Assembly: GCA_019359675.1 (NCBI GenBank)
Contig: JAHHGX010000010.1
Coordinates: 1-64,000, forward strand
Direction: 5' to 3'
DNA: 64,000 nucleotides
Origin: Calothrix sp. FI2-JRJ7
GTDB taxonomy: Bacteria; Cyanobacteriota; Cyanobacteriia; Cyanobacteriales; Nostocaceae
The translations under genes and the position numbers were made by a program. The notes beneath the pieces were generated by a model. The model saw only the letters and a list, made by a program, of their open reading frames with translations. It did not search any database and was not told where the DNA came from. Of the stretch, positions 20,128 to 28,476 are shown piece by piece (within the stretch, counting starts at the first letter, position 1; every line of letters begins with the position of its first letter).

Positions 20128-21080
20128 AAACTAAAAAAGAACTACCTTACACAAGTCAACTCAAAGGAGTAGCCGCTTTACTCAGTAACCAAAGCGGCGC
20201 CTATGATGATGAAGTACAAGAAATCAGAACCAACAGCATTTCCATTTCTCTCATTAACCTACCACCTTCTCAACCTCGACATTACTTTGACGAGCAAAAG
20301 CTATATGAACTAGCTCGCTCAATCGAAAAATTTGGTGTCCTCGAACCATTATTAGTTAGACCGTTAGCTAATAATAGATACGAATTAATTTCTGGAGAAA
20401 GGCGCCTGCGAGCCTCCAAAATTGCCGAACTCACAGAAGTACCCGTCAACATTCTCGACCTCGACGATTACACCACCGCTCAAGTCCGTCTCGTTGAAAA
20501 TCTTCAACGCGAAGACCTCAACCCAGTTGAAGAAGCGAGTGCGATAATTTCACTGCTTGCAATACAACTTCACAAACAAGAAAGTGAAATTACAAGCCAC
20601 TTCTATAAAATGCGTAATGCATGTGACAGAGGTGACGATTCCCAGAAGGAAAACGTTTTCTCCCAACCAGAGAGTATCGCAATTCAAGAACTCTTCAAAA
20701 CCCTAGGGCGCCTGACATGGGAATCATTCATTAAAGTTCGCTTACCATTACTCAACTTACCAGACGACGTATTAAAAATACTCAGTAGTGGTAAATTAGA
20801 ATATACAAAAGCGCTAGCAATATCTAGAATCAAAGACCCAGAACAGCGAGCATCATTATTAGAAAAAGCAGTTGCCGAAAATTTATCATTGTCAGCAATA
20901 AAAAATCTGATTCGCGAACTCTCGGCGCCTGCAACAAGTAATAATGATGTAACTCTTAAAGAACGCTATAAAACCCTATCAAGCCAATTTCTGAAAGCTA
21001 AATTGTGGGACAACCCCAAAAAGCGTAAGCAACTAGAAAAAATGCTCGCCACCATCGAAACCATGCTAAACGAAGATTAA
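20124..21080 (+). CDS. ParB-like partition protein (CTPase domain)
   Basis: The 318-residue protein shows the ParB N-terminal CTP-binding fold: LPPSQPRHYFDEQKLYEL (about 48-65), YELISGERRLRASK with the GERR motif (about 90-103), and VRLVENLQREDLNPVEEA (about 118-135). A helix-turn-helix-rich middle (about 190-265, KVRLPLLNLPDDVLKILSSG and so on) would bind parS, and a helical C terminus would dimerise. The region about 150-190 is an insertion relative to short ParBs. It uses a GTG start overlapping parA. Confidence 0.9.
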   Translation: MKTKKELPYTSQLKGVAALLSNQSGAYDDEVQEIRTNSISISLINLPPSQPRHYFDEQKLYELARSIEKFGVLEPLLVRPLANNRYELISGERRLRASKIAELTEVPVNILDLDDYTTAQVRLVENLQREDLNPVEEASAIISLLAIQLHKQESEITSHFYKMRNACDRGDDSQKENVFSQPESIAIQELFKTLGRLTWESFIKVRLPLLNLPDDVLKILSSGKLEYTKALAISRIKDPEQRASLLEKAVAENLSLSAIKNLIRELSAPATSNNDVTLKERYKTLSSQFLKAKLWDNPKKRKQLEKMLATIETMLNED

Positions 21081-21085
21081 CAACG

Positions 21086-21185
21086 GATAGAACGGATGTA
21101 ACGGATGGGTTATTTTATAGAACAAAAATTTGTTCCTAACTGATAAATTATCCGTTACATCCATTTATCATTTATCATCCGTTGG
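21086..21185. repeat. Inverted ACGGAT-rich repeat
   Basis: The unit AACGGAT(G) is repeated several times and faces ATCCGTT copies about 80 bases on, so the region can fold into a long imperfect hairpin after parB. The remaining bases to 21316 hold nothing I recognise. Confidence 0.6.
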
Positions 21186-21316
21186 CGGGATATCTATCTT
21201 AAGATAGTAAGCATAGTTACTTACCTCTCCTAAGATTGACGGTGGAGGTTCTTTATCTTAAATATTTGTCATGAATCCCACAGTTCAAATTAATCGGCGC
21301 CTCCTGAACAGTTACA

Positions 21317-24106
21317 TCAAATAGGTTTAAAATCATACTGGTCTTGCCCGTCTTTGTTGGCGGCAATTTTTTCAACTTTACCTATGACACCAAATTTGGA
21401 GTTTGCATCAATTTTACGGTCGCCCTCTTCAAATCTGATATTGTCATTGAAGGCGCCTTGTGCAGAAAAGCCAGGAGCAGATATAATTCTCTGTAAATCT
21501 TGGCGAATATTTTCTTTTGAGTTTTGTAACTGCTGAGTTTTATCTAATGCTGTGGTAATTACTTTAGTTGCATCATATGTTGTAGCAGTGCGCCAGTTGA
21601 TAGGAGCATTTCCCCAAAAAGCTTTAGCTTGTTTTTCAAATTCGGTTGGCTGTTGACGATTTCTTAACCAATGTACCGCAATAACTAAATTTTTAGATTT
21701 TTCCTTTAAATCTAAGGTGTCTGAGCTATACATTGTATCTCCACCTAAAACTTGAATTTTATCACTGTCATTCAAAGCTTTTAATAAATCCAATGCTTTT
21801 GGAGACTCATTTGAACCAGGTACTACTAACAAAGCTCCTGCTTGACCTCTAATTGCATTTAGACAATCAGTTGGGTCAAAAGTACTACTATTAAAAATAC
21901 ACTTCATATTGTCATTGAAATAAAGACTTTTATCATTTAATTTGCTTATAAAGTCGTTCCGATAAAGCTTACTATATTCGGAATTATTACTATAAGCAAT
22001 AGCAAATTTTTGATTAACGTTATTTTTCCAGTAATCAAATAATGTGTCAATGGCAACCATATCATTTGCTGGAGTGCGAAAAATATATTTACCTAAAAAA
22101 TATGTGCGAGGATTTTTAACTGAGTCTCTAACCGCAGTACTAATAGGAGATATTGCCACTATTCTATTTTCGTCGTATACACCACCCGCTTTGGCTGTTG
22201 TGTTACTGGTAGAATGACCAACGACTGCTAGAAAATCTTGTTGAACTATTTCTTGAGCAACTTTGGTTGCTAAATCATCTTTACTTCCATCTCCAAAAAC
22301 CGCTACCTGTAGCATTCTATTTTTGATTCCGCCTTTACAGTTTACTTCGTTTTGGACTTGTGCTACTCCTCGCAACATTTCTAAGGCAATATCAGGTTTA
22401 GCTGCTTCAGTAAAACTAAGTGGAATTACAACAGCAATTTCAAGAGGATTATTTTGAGATTGTGGTAAAGTGCATTTATTATTATGTACATCAAGTTTTT
22501 GACTCAGAGATTTAAATTTACTTGAATATTCTTCTTTGGGGTAGTAGCTGATAGCATTATTTAAATAAATTCTTGCTTCTGGGTCATTTGGATTGTTTGA
22601 AAGTGATGTCGAAAAATAATTAATAGCTTCATCTAATTTCAACATTGCAGAGCTTTTATCGTTTTTTAACAAGTCTAGTGCTTCTTTGAAAGCTTTGGCG
22701 CCGTTTTCTCTGGTATTATTGTTATTGTTTAAAACGGTAAAAAAGTTTTGCCCGTAGCTTGATAAACTTACTTGTGCTTGTGCTATTGGTGTCTGAACTA
22801 GCGTTTTAATCGTAGGTATTGGTATTGGTGGCACCGGATTTGTTACAATTTTTGGATGATTTTGTAAAAGTAAAATTAAAACAAACGACAAGAGGGATAA
22901 TGCCATTAAAGCTAATAAAAGCTTCGTGCGACGAGAAGTACTAGCAACAAAACGTTTAATACTAGATAGCCATGAAATAATTTTTGACCTTTTAGACCAC
23001 CGTAGTGGTTCGGCATTACGATTTTGATAAATAACAGGTAGCCAAGAAGCACATGGGTAACGACCTTCTAATGCTTCTAAACGTTCACAAGCTTCTCGCA
23101 CTGCTGAATACAGTGATTTTCCTGTGGTAAAACATTCTAAAAAATATTGTAAAAATTTGCGTGCTACTTCATCGGGCACTAGTTCCCGCATTACAATAAT
23201 TTGCGGTACTTTAACGTTATCTAGAACTGCCGCTAAACCAAGTCCATCACAAGAATTAAAAATAGCTAACTTTAAACCCTTTTTGACTGCTTTCTTTAAA
23301 CTTTGCTTTAAATCCCTAAGCGATAAATGCTCTGTATCATTAATCGCTAATTCTCCACTTTTTAACCCTGGATGGCTAGAACTATGACCAGCAAAGAATA
23401 ATACATCCCACTTTTGGTTCCAAAGCTCGTCACTCAATTGTTCTCTGGTTGGTTTTGTGATTTGTGTAACTTCTGCCCCTTTCGCTCTTAAACTATTCAA
23501 TAACTGTTTATCTTCTTTTAGCTTTAGTCCCTCATCGCTACCACCGAACACAGCCAATATTCTCACTGGATATCTTAGCGGTGGATTCGCTGGAGTATCT
23601 TGAAGACTTAATGCAAAATATGTATTTTCCCGATTTTCAAATAAATCCCACAAATGCCAAGGTAGCTTTTTTAAACAAGCACTATCTATTTGCGAATTAC
23701 CAATTTGGGTATTATTTTTCTGAATGTTATCAAAGTGAAATATAACCCGAAAAAATTCATCGCTTTTAAAAGTATTCTCTATTTTCAGCCTTATTTCTTG
23801 CCAACCAAACTGAGCCAACCATAAAATAAAGCTGTCTTGCAATCTCTCTGCTGCTGTCTGACAGTCTTCCACTAACGAACAATTCGTAATTTGAGCAGGG
23901 GGCATGGTAATAGGAGAGAACTTAAACTCGCTCCCTAGTTGGTGGTACGATATGGCAAACTCTTCATATAACCTAGGTATATCTGGCGCCGCAGGTACAT
24001 TAAAATGATAATCAAAATCATTTGTTCCCTTACGGATGCGTAAATCAACTCTAAATCCTCCATCAAAGCTGCCGCTATTAATGATAACTATAGCTAAGTT
24101 GCTCAT
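21317..24106 (-). CDS. CHAT protease domain - TM - periplasmic ligand-binding fusion
   Basis: 929 residues with an unusual layout. The N-terminal ~370 residues hold a CHAT domain (caspase relative) with its histidine in FFAGHSSSHPG and its cysteine in FNSCDGLGLA. One membrane helix follows at about 394-415 (LLLALMALSLLSFVLILLL). Next come a Pro-rich linker and a helical TPR-like part (about 455-535). The last ~375 residues are a type I periplasmic-binding domain like those for branched-chain amino acids (LEIAVVIPLSF...; VVGHSTSNTTAKAGGVYDEN; YDATKVITTAL). The layout puts the ligand sensor outside the membrane and the protease-like domain inside. It could therefore be a one-piece receptor that turns ligand binding into proteolysis. 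The ligand and target are unknown. Confidence 0.85.
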   Translation of the reverse strand: MSNLAIVIINSGSFDGGFRVDLRIRKGTNDFDYHFNVPAAPDIPRLYEEFAISYHQLGSEFKFSPITMPPAQITNCSLVEDCQTAAERLQDSFILWLAQFGWQEIRLKIENTFKSDEFFRVIFHFDNIQKNNTQIGNSQIDSACLKKLPWHLWDLFENRENTYFALSLQDTPANPPLRYPVRILAVFGGSDEGLKLKEDKQLLNSLRAKGAEVTQITKPTREQLSDELWNQKWDVLFFAGHSSSHPGLKSGELAINDTEHLSLRDLKQSLKKAVKKGLKLAIFNSCDGLGLAAVLDNVKVPQIIVMRELVPDEVARKFLQYFLECFTTGKSLYSAVREACERLEALEGRYPCASWLPVIYQNRNAEPLRWSKRSKIISWLSSIKRFVASTSRRTKLLLALMALSLLSFVLILLLQNHPKIVTNPVPPIPIPTIKTLVQTPIAQAQVSLSSYGQNFFTVLNNNNNTRENGAKAFKEALDLLKNDKSSAMLKLDEAINYFSTSLSNNPNDPEARIYLNNAISYYPKEEYSSKFKSLSQKLDVHNNKCTLPQSQNNPLEIAVVIPLSFTEAAKPDIALEMLRGVAQVQNEVNCKGGIKNRMLQVAVFGDGSKDDLATKVAQEIVQQDFLAVVGHSTSNTTAKAGGVYDENRIVAISPISTAVRDSVKNPRTYFLGKYIFRTPANDMVAIDTLFDYWKNNVNQKFAIAYSNNSEYSKLYRNDFISKLNDKSLYFNDNMKCIFNSSTFDPTDCLNAIRGQAGALLVVPGSNESPKALDLLKALNDSDKIQVLGGDTMYSSDTLDLKEKSKNLVIAVHWLRNRQQPTEFEKQAKAFWGNAPINWRTATTYDATKVITTALDKTQQLQNSKENIRQDLQRIISAPGFSAQGAFNDNIRFEEGDRKIDANSKFGVIGKVEKIAANKDGQDQYDFKPI

Positions 24107-24323
24107 ATTACATATATATAGGTATTTAAAGGCACTGGTCTTTTGGAGAGATTATATATATGTATCTATTTTATAGACGTATTGCTTGTACTGTAGCTAT
24201 TTTCTTAGAGTTAGATTACGTATTTTCAGGTAAAAAGAGACTGATTTGTCAAGGTTTGTTGACAAATCAGTCAAATTATACTTACCTATCAAGATGAAAG
24301 TGTTATGTGCATGTTTTAAAGTA
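24107..24323. other. Intergenic region upstream of the CHAT-fusion gene
   Basis: This AT-rich stretch should contain the promoter of the minus-strand CHAT-fusion gene. A short inverted repeat (TGATTTGTCAA at about 24241, TTGACAAATCA at about 24259) lies in the middle. I cannot assign promoter boxes with confidence. Confidence 0.4.
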
Positions 24324-24693
24324 GGGTGCGTGACACCACGAAAAAACTTCAACTAACGCTATAAGACCTGTGGTGTCACGCACCAAGTCCTAATTGTAAC
24401 TTCAACTAACGCTATAAGACCTGTGGCGCCACGCACCAAGTCCTAATTGTAACTTATAACAACGCTATAAGACCTGTGGCGCCACGCACCAAGTCCTAAT
24501 TGTAACTTCAACTAACGCTATAAGACCTGTGGTGTCACGCACCAAGTCCTAATTGTAACTAACGCTATAAGACCTGTGGTGTCACGCACCAAGTCGTAAT
24601 TGTAACTTCAACTAACGCTATAAGACCTGTGGTGTCACGCACCAAGTCCTAATTGTAACGAATATTTATGGTGCTGTGGCGCCACGCACCAAG
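24324..24693. repeat. Array of about 53-bp hairpin repeats, seven right arms
   Basis: A GGTGCGTGACACCAC arm at 24325 is followed by seven copies of a unit. Each copy contains CGCTATAAGACCTGTGG, then TGTCACGCACC or CGCCACGCACC, then AAGTCCTAATTGTAAC. Copies differ mainly at one spot, TGTCA versus CGCCA; the second version creates the hexamer GGCGCC. Spacing is about 48-56 bp. The array belongs to the dispersed GGTGCGT hairpin family and ends about 30 bp before the mobile element insertion site. Confidence 0.85.
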
Positions 24694-24724
24694 TAACGAA
24701 TAGTTTATCGTGCGTACATTTTTA

Positions 24725-24728
24725 ATTC
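24725..24728. other. Core ATTC at host/element left boundary
   Basis: Left host flank TTTTTA, then ATTC, then element ACTCTAAG. The four bases are shared with the internal junction (40118-40121) and the right boundary (55511-55514), so they are the crossover core or target overlap. The empty site would have read TTTTTA-ATTC-TTCCTAGG. Confidence 0.9.
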
Positions 24729-24756
24729 ACTCTAAGAAGAGTGAACACGTTTACCC

Positions 24757-24984
24757 TCAAAATGGTAACTTTTGGTAACTTTCCCCACAGTCTACTTTTC
24801 GTCTATCCAAACACATTAAGTGATACCTCCATTCCCGGTTTTCTGCCATTAGTGCGGCGTCCGTAATAGGCACTATTTTGATCAACTTGTCAAAAATTGG
24901 AAGTAAGCACCGCGAACATAAACAACCGGGACCGGCTTCACGCCGCACTAAAAAACTAACGTCAGTACATCTAATTTGATTCAT
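24757..24984 (-). CDS. Small zinc-finger-like protein next to the recombinase (copy 1)
   Basis: This 75-residue protein has a CxCxxC knuckle (GCLCSRCLLP, about 21-26) and an HxxC (YHLMC, about 55-58), which could bind one zinc ion. The C-terminal part is basic and rich in charged residues. Its start overlaps the end of the recombinase gene by 14 bases on the same strand, so the two are probably translated together. It is the last gene before the element's RE terminus. It could be an accessory DNA- or RNA-binding factor for recombination; this is inferred from position only. Confidence 0.65.
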   Translation of the reverse strand: MNQIRCTDVSFLVRREAGPGCLCSRCLLPIFDKLIKIVPITDAALMAENREWRYHLMCLDRRKVDCGESYQKLPF

Positions 24985-26170
24985 TTGTTCTAGTCAATTC
25001 ACGAAATAGCATTTTTATAGCTTTAACCGCAACGCGCGAACGAATCAAGCGCACTGGTTTACCGCTTAATTTTTCTTTATCTAAGTACTCACAGAGTAAT
25101 TTAATTACCTCGGTATCACGGCGCCGCGACCTTGGTTCAAGTGCTGTAAATACCCACTGCCAAAGCGCTTTACGGCATAGCTTCGAGCCATTGTGAGTCT
25201 TTGTGCCGCGCTTATCACCCGATGATTCTTGTACAGGCGCCATGCCCAATACTTTCTGAAATCGTCGTAGTGATAAATGGTGTTTGGTAGGTTTCCCTGA
25301 GTTGCGTCCTCTGCATATCCGTATCTCTGGCTTACCATCTACCAAGAACTGTTCGATTGGGTAAATGTAAGCGATTACTACCCACTGCAATCGCTCACCA
25401 AAATTAAATACCCCAAACACTTTTTTGTAGTGTTCAAAGCCAGCATCATTCAATAATTCCCGTAATTCTTGCTCAACTAACACTTCTTGACGTTGTAATG
25501 AGCAAATTATTTTTGCTCGTTCGCGTGTAGACGTTTCAATGCCTGTACCAATGCTTTGGGCGTATAGATAATCGTACTTTTTAGAATTACGCTCCTGGGC
25601 TATCCAACCCCACAACAGAGGGACTAAACCACTGGCGCCGCGCTTAGATTCAACTAATGCGACTTCTGGAAACTGCCACGCTAATTCCTGACGCAACTTA
25701 TTAATTACAGGTGATTGAACGCGGTTAAGGTGTTCTAGTCTAAAAACTAATTGCCTAATTTTGGTGATAGTTTCGTCGTAGCCAGCTACAAATCTATTCG
25801 GTTGTTCGAGGTAATCGAAATAGTAACAAGCAAGGGCAAGAGCATCGGCGTTATCGTCTTTGTCTGGTAAATTTAATTGATATGCCCGGTAGTGGCGTAA
25901 TTCCTTGTGCCCGACGAATAACACCTTTACTCCCGCGTTGGCTAGGTGGTGTTTCCAGATATGCGAGTAATTGTTCCCGGTCGGCTCAAGTATTGCTATG
26001 TCGGGTTTGAGTGCGAGTAACTCCTTTATTCCCGATTTGTTAGCGTGTAAATTTAGGAAGTTACATTTGTAATAATAGTTACGTGGTTCGTTAGGCTTTT
26101 GATTGATTAGACATGCAGAAACAGAGGCTTTGCTAACGTCAAGCCCTAAAATTCTTAATTGTTTTGTCAT
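24971..26170 (-). CDS. IS110-family DEDD recombinase (bridge recombinase) (copy 1)
   Basis: The 399-residue protein has the RuvC-like DEDD domain of IS110 transposases: D11 in ILGLDVSKAS, E62 in AILEPTGNN, and D106/D109 in DKDDNADALALA. The C-terminal Tnp domain (about 300-345) has GMAPVQESSGDKRGTK, where the catalytic serine of the family lies. IS110 enzymes act with a structured bridge RNA whose loops pair with target and donor DNA. The 263 bases upstream hold such an RNA here. Its donor loop matches the ends of the whole 15.4-kb unit, so this enzyme is probably the element's integrase and excisionase. A role confined to a short insertion sequence is rejected because no nearer matching end exists. 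Confidence 0.93.
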   Translation of the reverse strand: MTKQLRILGLDVSKASVSACLINQKPNEPRNYYYKCNFLNLHANKSGIKELLALKPDIAILEPTGNNYSHIWKHHLANAGVKVLFVGHKELRHYRAYQLNLPDKDDNADALALACYYFDYLEQPNRFVAGYDETITKIRQLVFRLEHLNRVQSPVINKLRQELAWQFPEVALVESKRGASGLVPLLWGWIAQERNSKKYDYLYAQSIGTGIETSTRERAKIICSLQRQEVLVEQELRELLNDAGFEHYKKVFGVFNFGERLQWVVIAYIYPIEQFLVDGKPEIRICRGRNSGKPTKHHLSLRRFQKVLGMAPVQESSGDKRGTKTHNGSKLCRKALWQWVFTALEPRSRRRDTEVIKLLCEYLDKEKLSGKPVRLIRSRVAVKAIKMLFRELTRTNESN

Positions 26171-26204
26171 GGGTTACGGTGGAACGTAAATTAATATGCT
26201 GCGA

Positions 26205-26405
26205 ATGCCTGCGAATCACCCAAAAGCCCGTATAGAGCTTAATTCACTCTCAAGACAGCAGGTTATCAGTATCAACCAGTAACCGAGCTTGCGAATTAAA
26301 AAAAGCGATAGCTTGCTTCTTCCTAAAAACCCTAAATTACTTTTATTGATACTGGCGCCTTAGTTGCCCAAGTCGCTACACTGCTATAGAGGGCAGTGTT
26401 TCGCC
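26205..26405 (-). ncRNA. Bridge RNA (target loop and donor loop decoded), copy 1
   Basis: Read on the minus strand, three structures follow in order. A 5' stem-loop has 7-bp arms ACACTGC/GCAGTGT (26378-26399). The target loop is closed by 9-bp arms CAGTATCAA/TTGATACTG (26346-26354, 26267-26275). The donor loop is closed by CCTGC/GCAGG (26258-26262, 26208-26212), with an inner hairpin at 26224-26240. Target loop: UAGGAAGAA (26317-26325) matches the right host flank 55512-55520, and UUUUUAAUUC (26293-26302) matches the left host flank 24719-24728. Donor loop: AGAGUGAAU (26242-26250) matches the RE end 24725-24733, and UUGGG-u-GAUUC (26213-26223) matches the LE end and core 40112-40121 with one bulge. 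This order and strand logic is that of IS110 bridge RNA. Confidence 0.87.
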
Positions 26406-26433
26406 GGCGGGACACCCGGCTCGTCAGGCGATA
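26406..26433 (-). terminator. GC-rich hairpin after the 116-residue gene
   Basis: GCCGG and CCGGC arms (within 26402-26420) form a stem directly after the stop at 26434 and just before the bridge RNA. It may end the upstream transcript or form the 5' end of the RNA. TATAGT on the minus strand (about 26432-26437) is a possible -10 box for the RNA. This is weakly supported. Confidence 0.35.
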
Positions 26434-26784
26434 CTATAACGGGTCGAGTGCTATTTCAGAAGCAAGTTTCAACCAAGCAGAAATAGCCTCTACAGAGTTT
26501 ATATTTTTGGTGTCTTCCCTTAACCTGGTAAGTGTACCGTTACCATCGTCTTGCCAGCATGGCGCCATAATGTAGTGTTCAAAGTAGTAACGTATCAGAA
26601 ATATTTGGGTTTCATTTGGAGGGACGGTAGCATGTTTAGTTACAAATTCGAGATATGCGAATATTGCATTTTCTAACTGTCCGCTTTGTTCATCCCTCCA
26701 ATACAAAGGGACTCCCATAGGTGGACTATAAAAGTTTGGAATCGGATTTTCTTTCATTGCATCAGCCCAAAAATTAGTTACCAT
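26434..26784 (-). CDS. Hypothetical protein, 116 residues (copy 1)
   Basis: A soluble, mostly helical protein with a Pro/Tyr-rich N-terminal part (NPIPNFYSPPMGVPLYWRDE) and an aromatic centre (IFLIRYYFEHYI). No family is recognised. It overlaps the upstream zinc-ribbon gene by seven bases and belongs to the same minus-strand operon as the recombinase and ATPase. Confidence 0.7.
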   Translation of the reverse strand: MVTNFWADAMKENPIPNFYSPPMGVPLYWRDEQSGQLENAIFAYLEFVTKHATVPPNETQIFLIRYYFEHYIMAPCWQDDGNGTLTRLREDTKNINSVEAISAWLKLASEIALDPL

Positions 26785-27002
26785 TCAGACCCGCAGTTGT
26801 AGCACTTTCTTGGTTCATCGGTACTTGGGGAATCATCGTAATACCCACAAACAGGACATATGTCGTCTGTTTCTTCATAGTCCGGGTCATCTTTGTCATA
26901 TGCCCAATATTCCCCACAGGTTTTACACTTGTAAAACCGATACTCTAGGTCGTAAACAACTGTAGATGTGCCGCATTTTTTGCACCCCGCAGGAGTATTC
27001 AT
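26778..27002 (-). CDS. Small zinc-ribbon protein (copy 1)
   Basis: The 74-residue protein has four CxxC pairs: CKKCGTS (about 7-10), CKTCGEYW (about 26-29), CPVCGYYD (about 49-52) and CYNCGSEW (about 68-71), enough for two zinc ribbons. An acidic stretch, DKDDPDYEETDD, lies in the middle. Such small ribbons often bind nucleic acid or act as regulators in phages and plasmids. It overlaps its neighbours on both sides by a few bases. Confidence 0.75.
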   Translation of the reverse strand: MNTPAGCKKCGTSTVVYDLEYRFYKCKTCGEYWAYDKDDPDYEETDDICPVCGYYDDSPSTDEPRKCYNCGSEW

Positions 27003-27304
27003 AACTTGAACCCTCTATTTTTTAAATAGTTGTCAAGGTTCCCATTCGTTGTGTCTTCATAAGTTGCTATTACTATTTCAGATTGCTGCGGTTGAACCGT
27101 TCGATAGTCCACGGCTCTAGCCCTAACGCCACGGCGCCTAAACTCCCGCTGCACTTCCACTAAGTCAAGCGCGCTTCTGTAGTCAGCTAAGTCTTGCGGG
27201 AGGCACGGATAGATTATTTCATCCATACCGCTATTTTCCCGAAGTATTCTTAAGATATTTTCTTTGGCTTGCTGTATTGGTGGTTTCACATTCATTGCTC
27301 CCAT
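26999..27304 (-). CDS. Hypothetical protein, about 100 residues (copy 1)
   Basis: A mixed alpha/beta protein (QAKENILRILRENSGMDEIIYPCLPQ; SEIVIATYEDTT) with no recognised family. The longest frame starts at a TTG at 27319, inside a terminator stem, so the ATG at 27304 or the one at 27295, which has a close GGGAG, is more likely. It ends with a four-base overlap into the zinc-ribbon gene. Confidence 0.6.
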   Translation of the reverse strand: MGAMNVKPPIQQAKENILRILRENSGMDEIIYPCLPQDLADYRSALDLVEVQREFRRRGVRARAVDYRTVQPQQSEIVIATYEDTTNGNLDNYLKNRGFKL

Positions 27305-27305
27305 T

Positions 27306-27330
27306 AAAAAGGGGGGCAAAATGCCCCTAA
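27306..27330. terminator. Intrinsic terminator between ATPase and following gene (copy 1)
   Basis: GGGGCA (27313-27318) and TGCCCC (27322-27327) form a tight stem. A run of A on the left gives the U-tract for minus-strand transcripts, and a T-poor right side makes it mainly unidirectional. It would separate the ATPase message from the downstream recombinase part. Copy 2 is at 42699-42723. Confidence 0.7.
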
Positions 27331-27333
27331 AAA

Positions 27334-28476
27334 TTATTCTCTCAACTGTTCGAGCAGTTGCTTACCCGACTGGTAACGATTACCGGAGCAACCCAAAATA
27401 TCTTTAATGATTTTGGAATCGCTCAAACCCGCTTCAGCACAGGCTTTTACGGCTTTTTTTAGTGCTTCTAAATCTTGGTTCGGGGGCGAATCTTGGAGCT
27501 GAAATGCTTGCTGTGCGGTCGTTTCAGGCGTTACCGATTTTTGATCAACCGGGGGCATGAGTAACCGTTGTGTAACCGATTTCATTTCCCGGTAAGCAGG
27601 TAATTTACACGGTTCGTCGTCGAGCAAGCAGTGCGAACGGTCGAGTTTTAACCACTCAATTAGGTCATCACGCTTGAGCGATTTTGCGTGTGCAACCGCT
27701 TTTTTACCTAACCGTAAACGGTAAAAAGCATCAGCTAAATCAGCCTTCCCCTCAATTCCCCAAGCTGCTACACGGTCGTATTGAGAGAGAAGTACTGTAA
27801 ATCGTCGAGCTTTGCGACCTCTACGCGCGTGGCGTTCGAGCCATTCCCCCGATGCCTCGACCTTGGAAACTAGCTCTGGGTATTCCTCACAGATAATCAC
27901 CTTTTCTGTTCCACTCAATGCAGCTTCACCCTTTTCGTTGCGTAACTGCATCTGGCTTGATAGGTCTTCAAGGTCGGCAAGCATCCCTTGATTAATGCTT
28001 TCCCAGTCCTCACCCTTCCCGATTACCTCTAAACCTGCCCAATCGTCGGGGGTTCCCTCGCATTCGTATACCTTCACCCTTCCACCAACTGTGTAAGCGA
28101 GGTACTGAGCAATGGTGCTTTTACCCGTGCCCATTTCCCCAATTATCATCAGCTGTTTACCCTCAATCGCGGTGATGATATCGGTAATGGGTGTTACTTC
28201 CCCAACCTCGACAACAGAAGCATCTATATATTTAGCTTCTGTTATTCCCATATGGGGGAGTTGTTCGTAAATTTCGAGTAGTCGATATGTACCCTTTTCG
28301 GTCTGGTCAACAACTGCGATAACTACCTTGCAGCTAATACGGACGGTATTAAGCCCGAACAGCCAAACAGAAAAACATACTCTACCAACCGCCCAACCAA
28401 AAAACCTATCAAAATCTTTCAGGGACGGGAGTTTTAAATCCACCCATTCAATACGACGTAAGCGGTTATTTTCCAT
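27334..28476 (-). CDS. FtsK/HerA-type P-loop ATPase (copy 1)
   Basis: A 380-residue ATPase. A hydrophobic stretch near the N terminus (about 25-55, AVGRVCFSVWLFGLNTV and following) could anchor it in the membrane. Walker A is GEMGTGKST (about 113-121), Walker B is KVIICEEYPEL (about 190-200), and the polar sensor lies in FTVLLSQYDRV (about 228-238) followed by GIEGKADLADAF. This set is typical of FtsK/HerA-like ATPases on cyanobacterial plasmids and phage-like elements, which pump DNA. In this element it could package DNA or move it across the membrane. A four-helix C-terminal tail (about 325-380) may bind DNA. It overlaps a 49-residue membrane peptide gene upstream. Confidence 0.8.
   Translation of the reverse strand: MENNRLRRIEWVDLKLPSLKDFDRFFGWAVGRVCFSVWLFGLNTVRISCKVVIAVVDQTEKGTYRLLEIYEQLPHMGITEAKYIDASVVEVGEVTPITDIITAIEGKQLMIIGEMGTGKSTIAQYLAYTVGGRVKVYECEGTPDDWAGLEVIGKGEDWESINQGMLADLEDLSSQMQLRNEKGEAALSGTEKVIICEEYPELVSKVEASGEWLERHARRGRKARRFTVLLSQYDRVAAWGIEGKADLADAFYRLRLGKKAVAHAKSLKRDDLIEWLKLDRSHCLLDDEPCKLPAYREMKSVTQRLLMPPVDQKSVTPETTAQQAFQLQDSPPNQDLEALKKAVKACAEAGLSDSKIIKDILGCSGNRYQSGKQLLEQLRE

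Noticed and set aside
19360-21080. ParA/ParB as part of the mobile element
   Set aside because: The pair lies more than 3.6 kb outside the left boundary, is rich in GGCGCC like host DNA and is present once.
24324-24693. A CRISPR array in the repeat cluster
   Set aside because: The units are contiguous, with no variable spacers, and belong to a dispersed hairpin family.
24725-26433. A stand-alone short IS110 insertion sequence inside a prophage
   Set aside because: No second end matching the donor loop lies near 26433. The only sequence matching the right donor guide is the far end at 40112-40121, so the mobile unit is the whole 15.4 kb.
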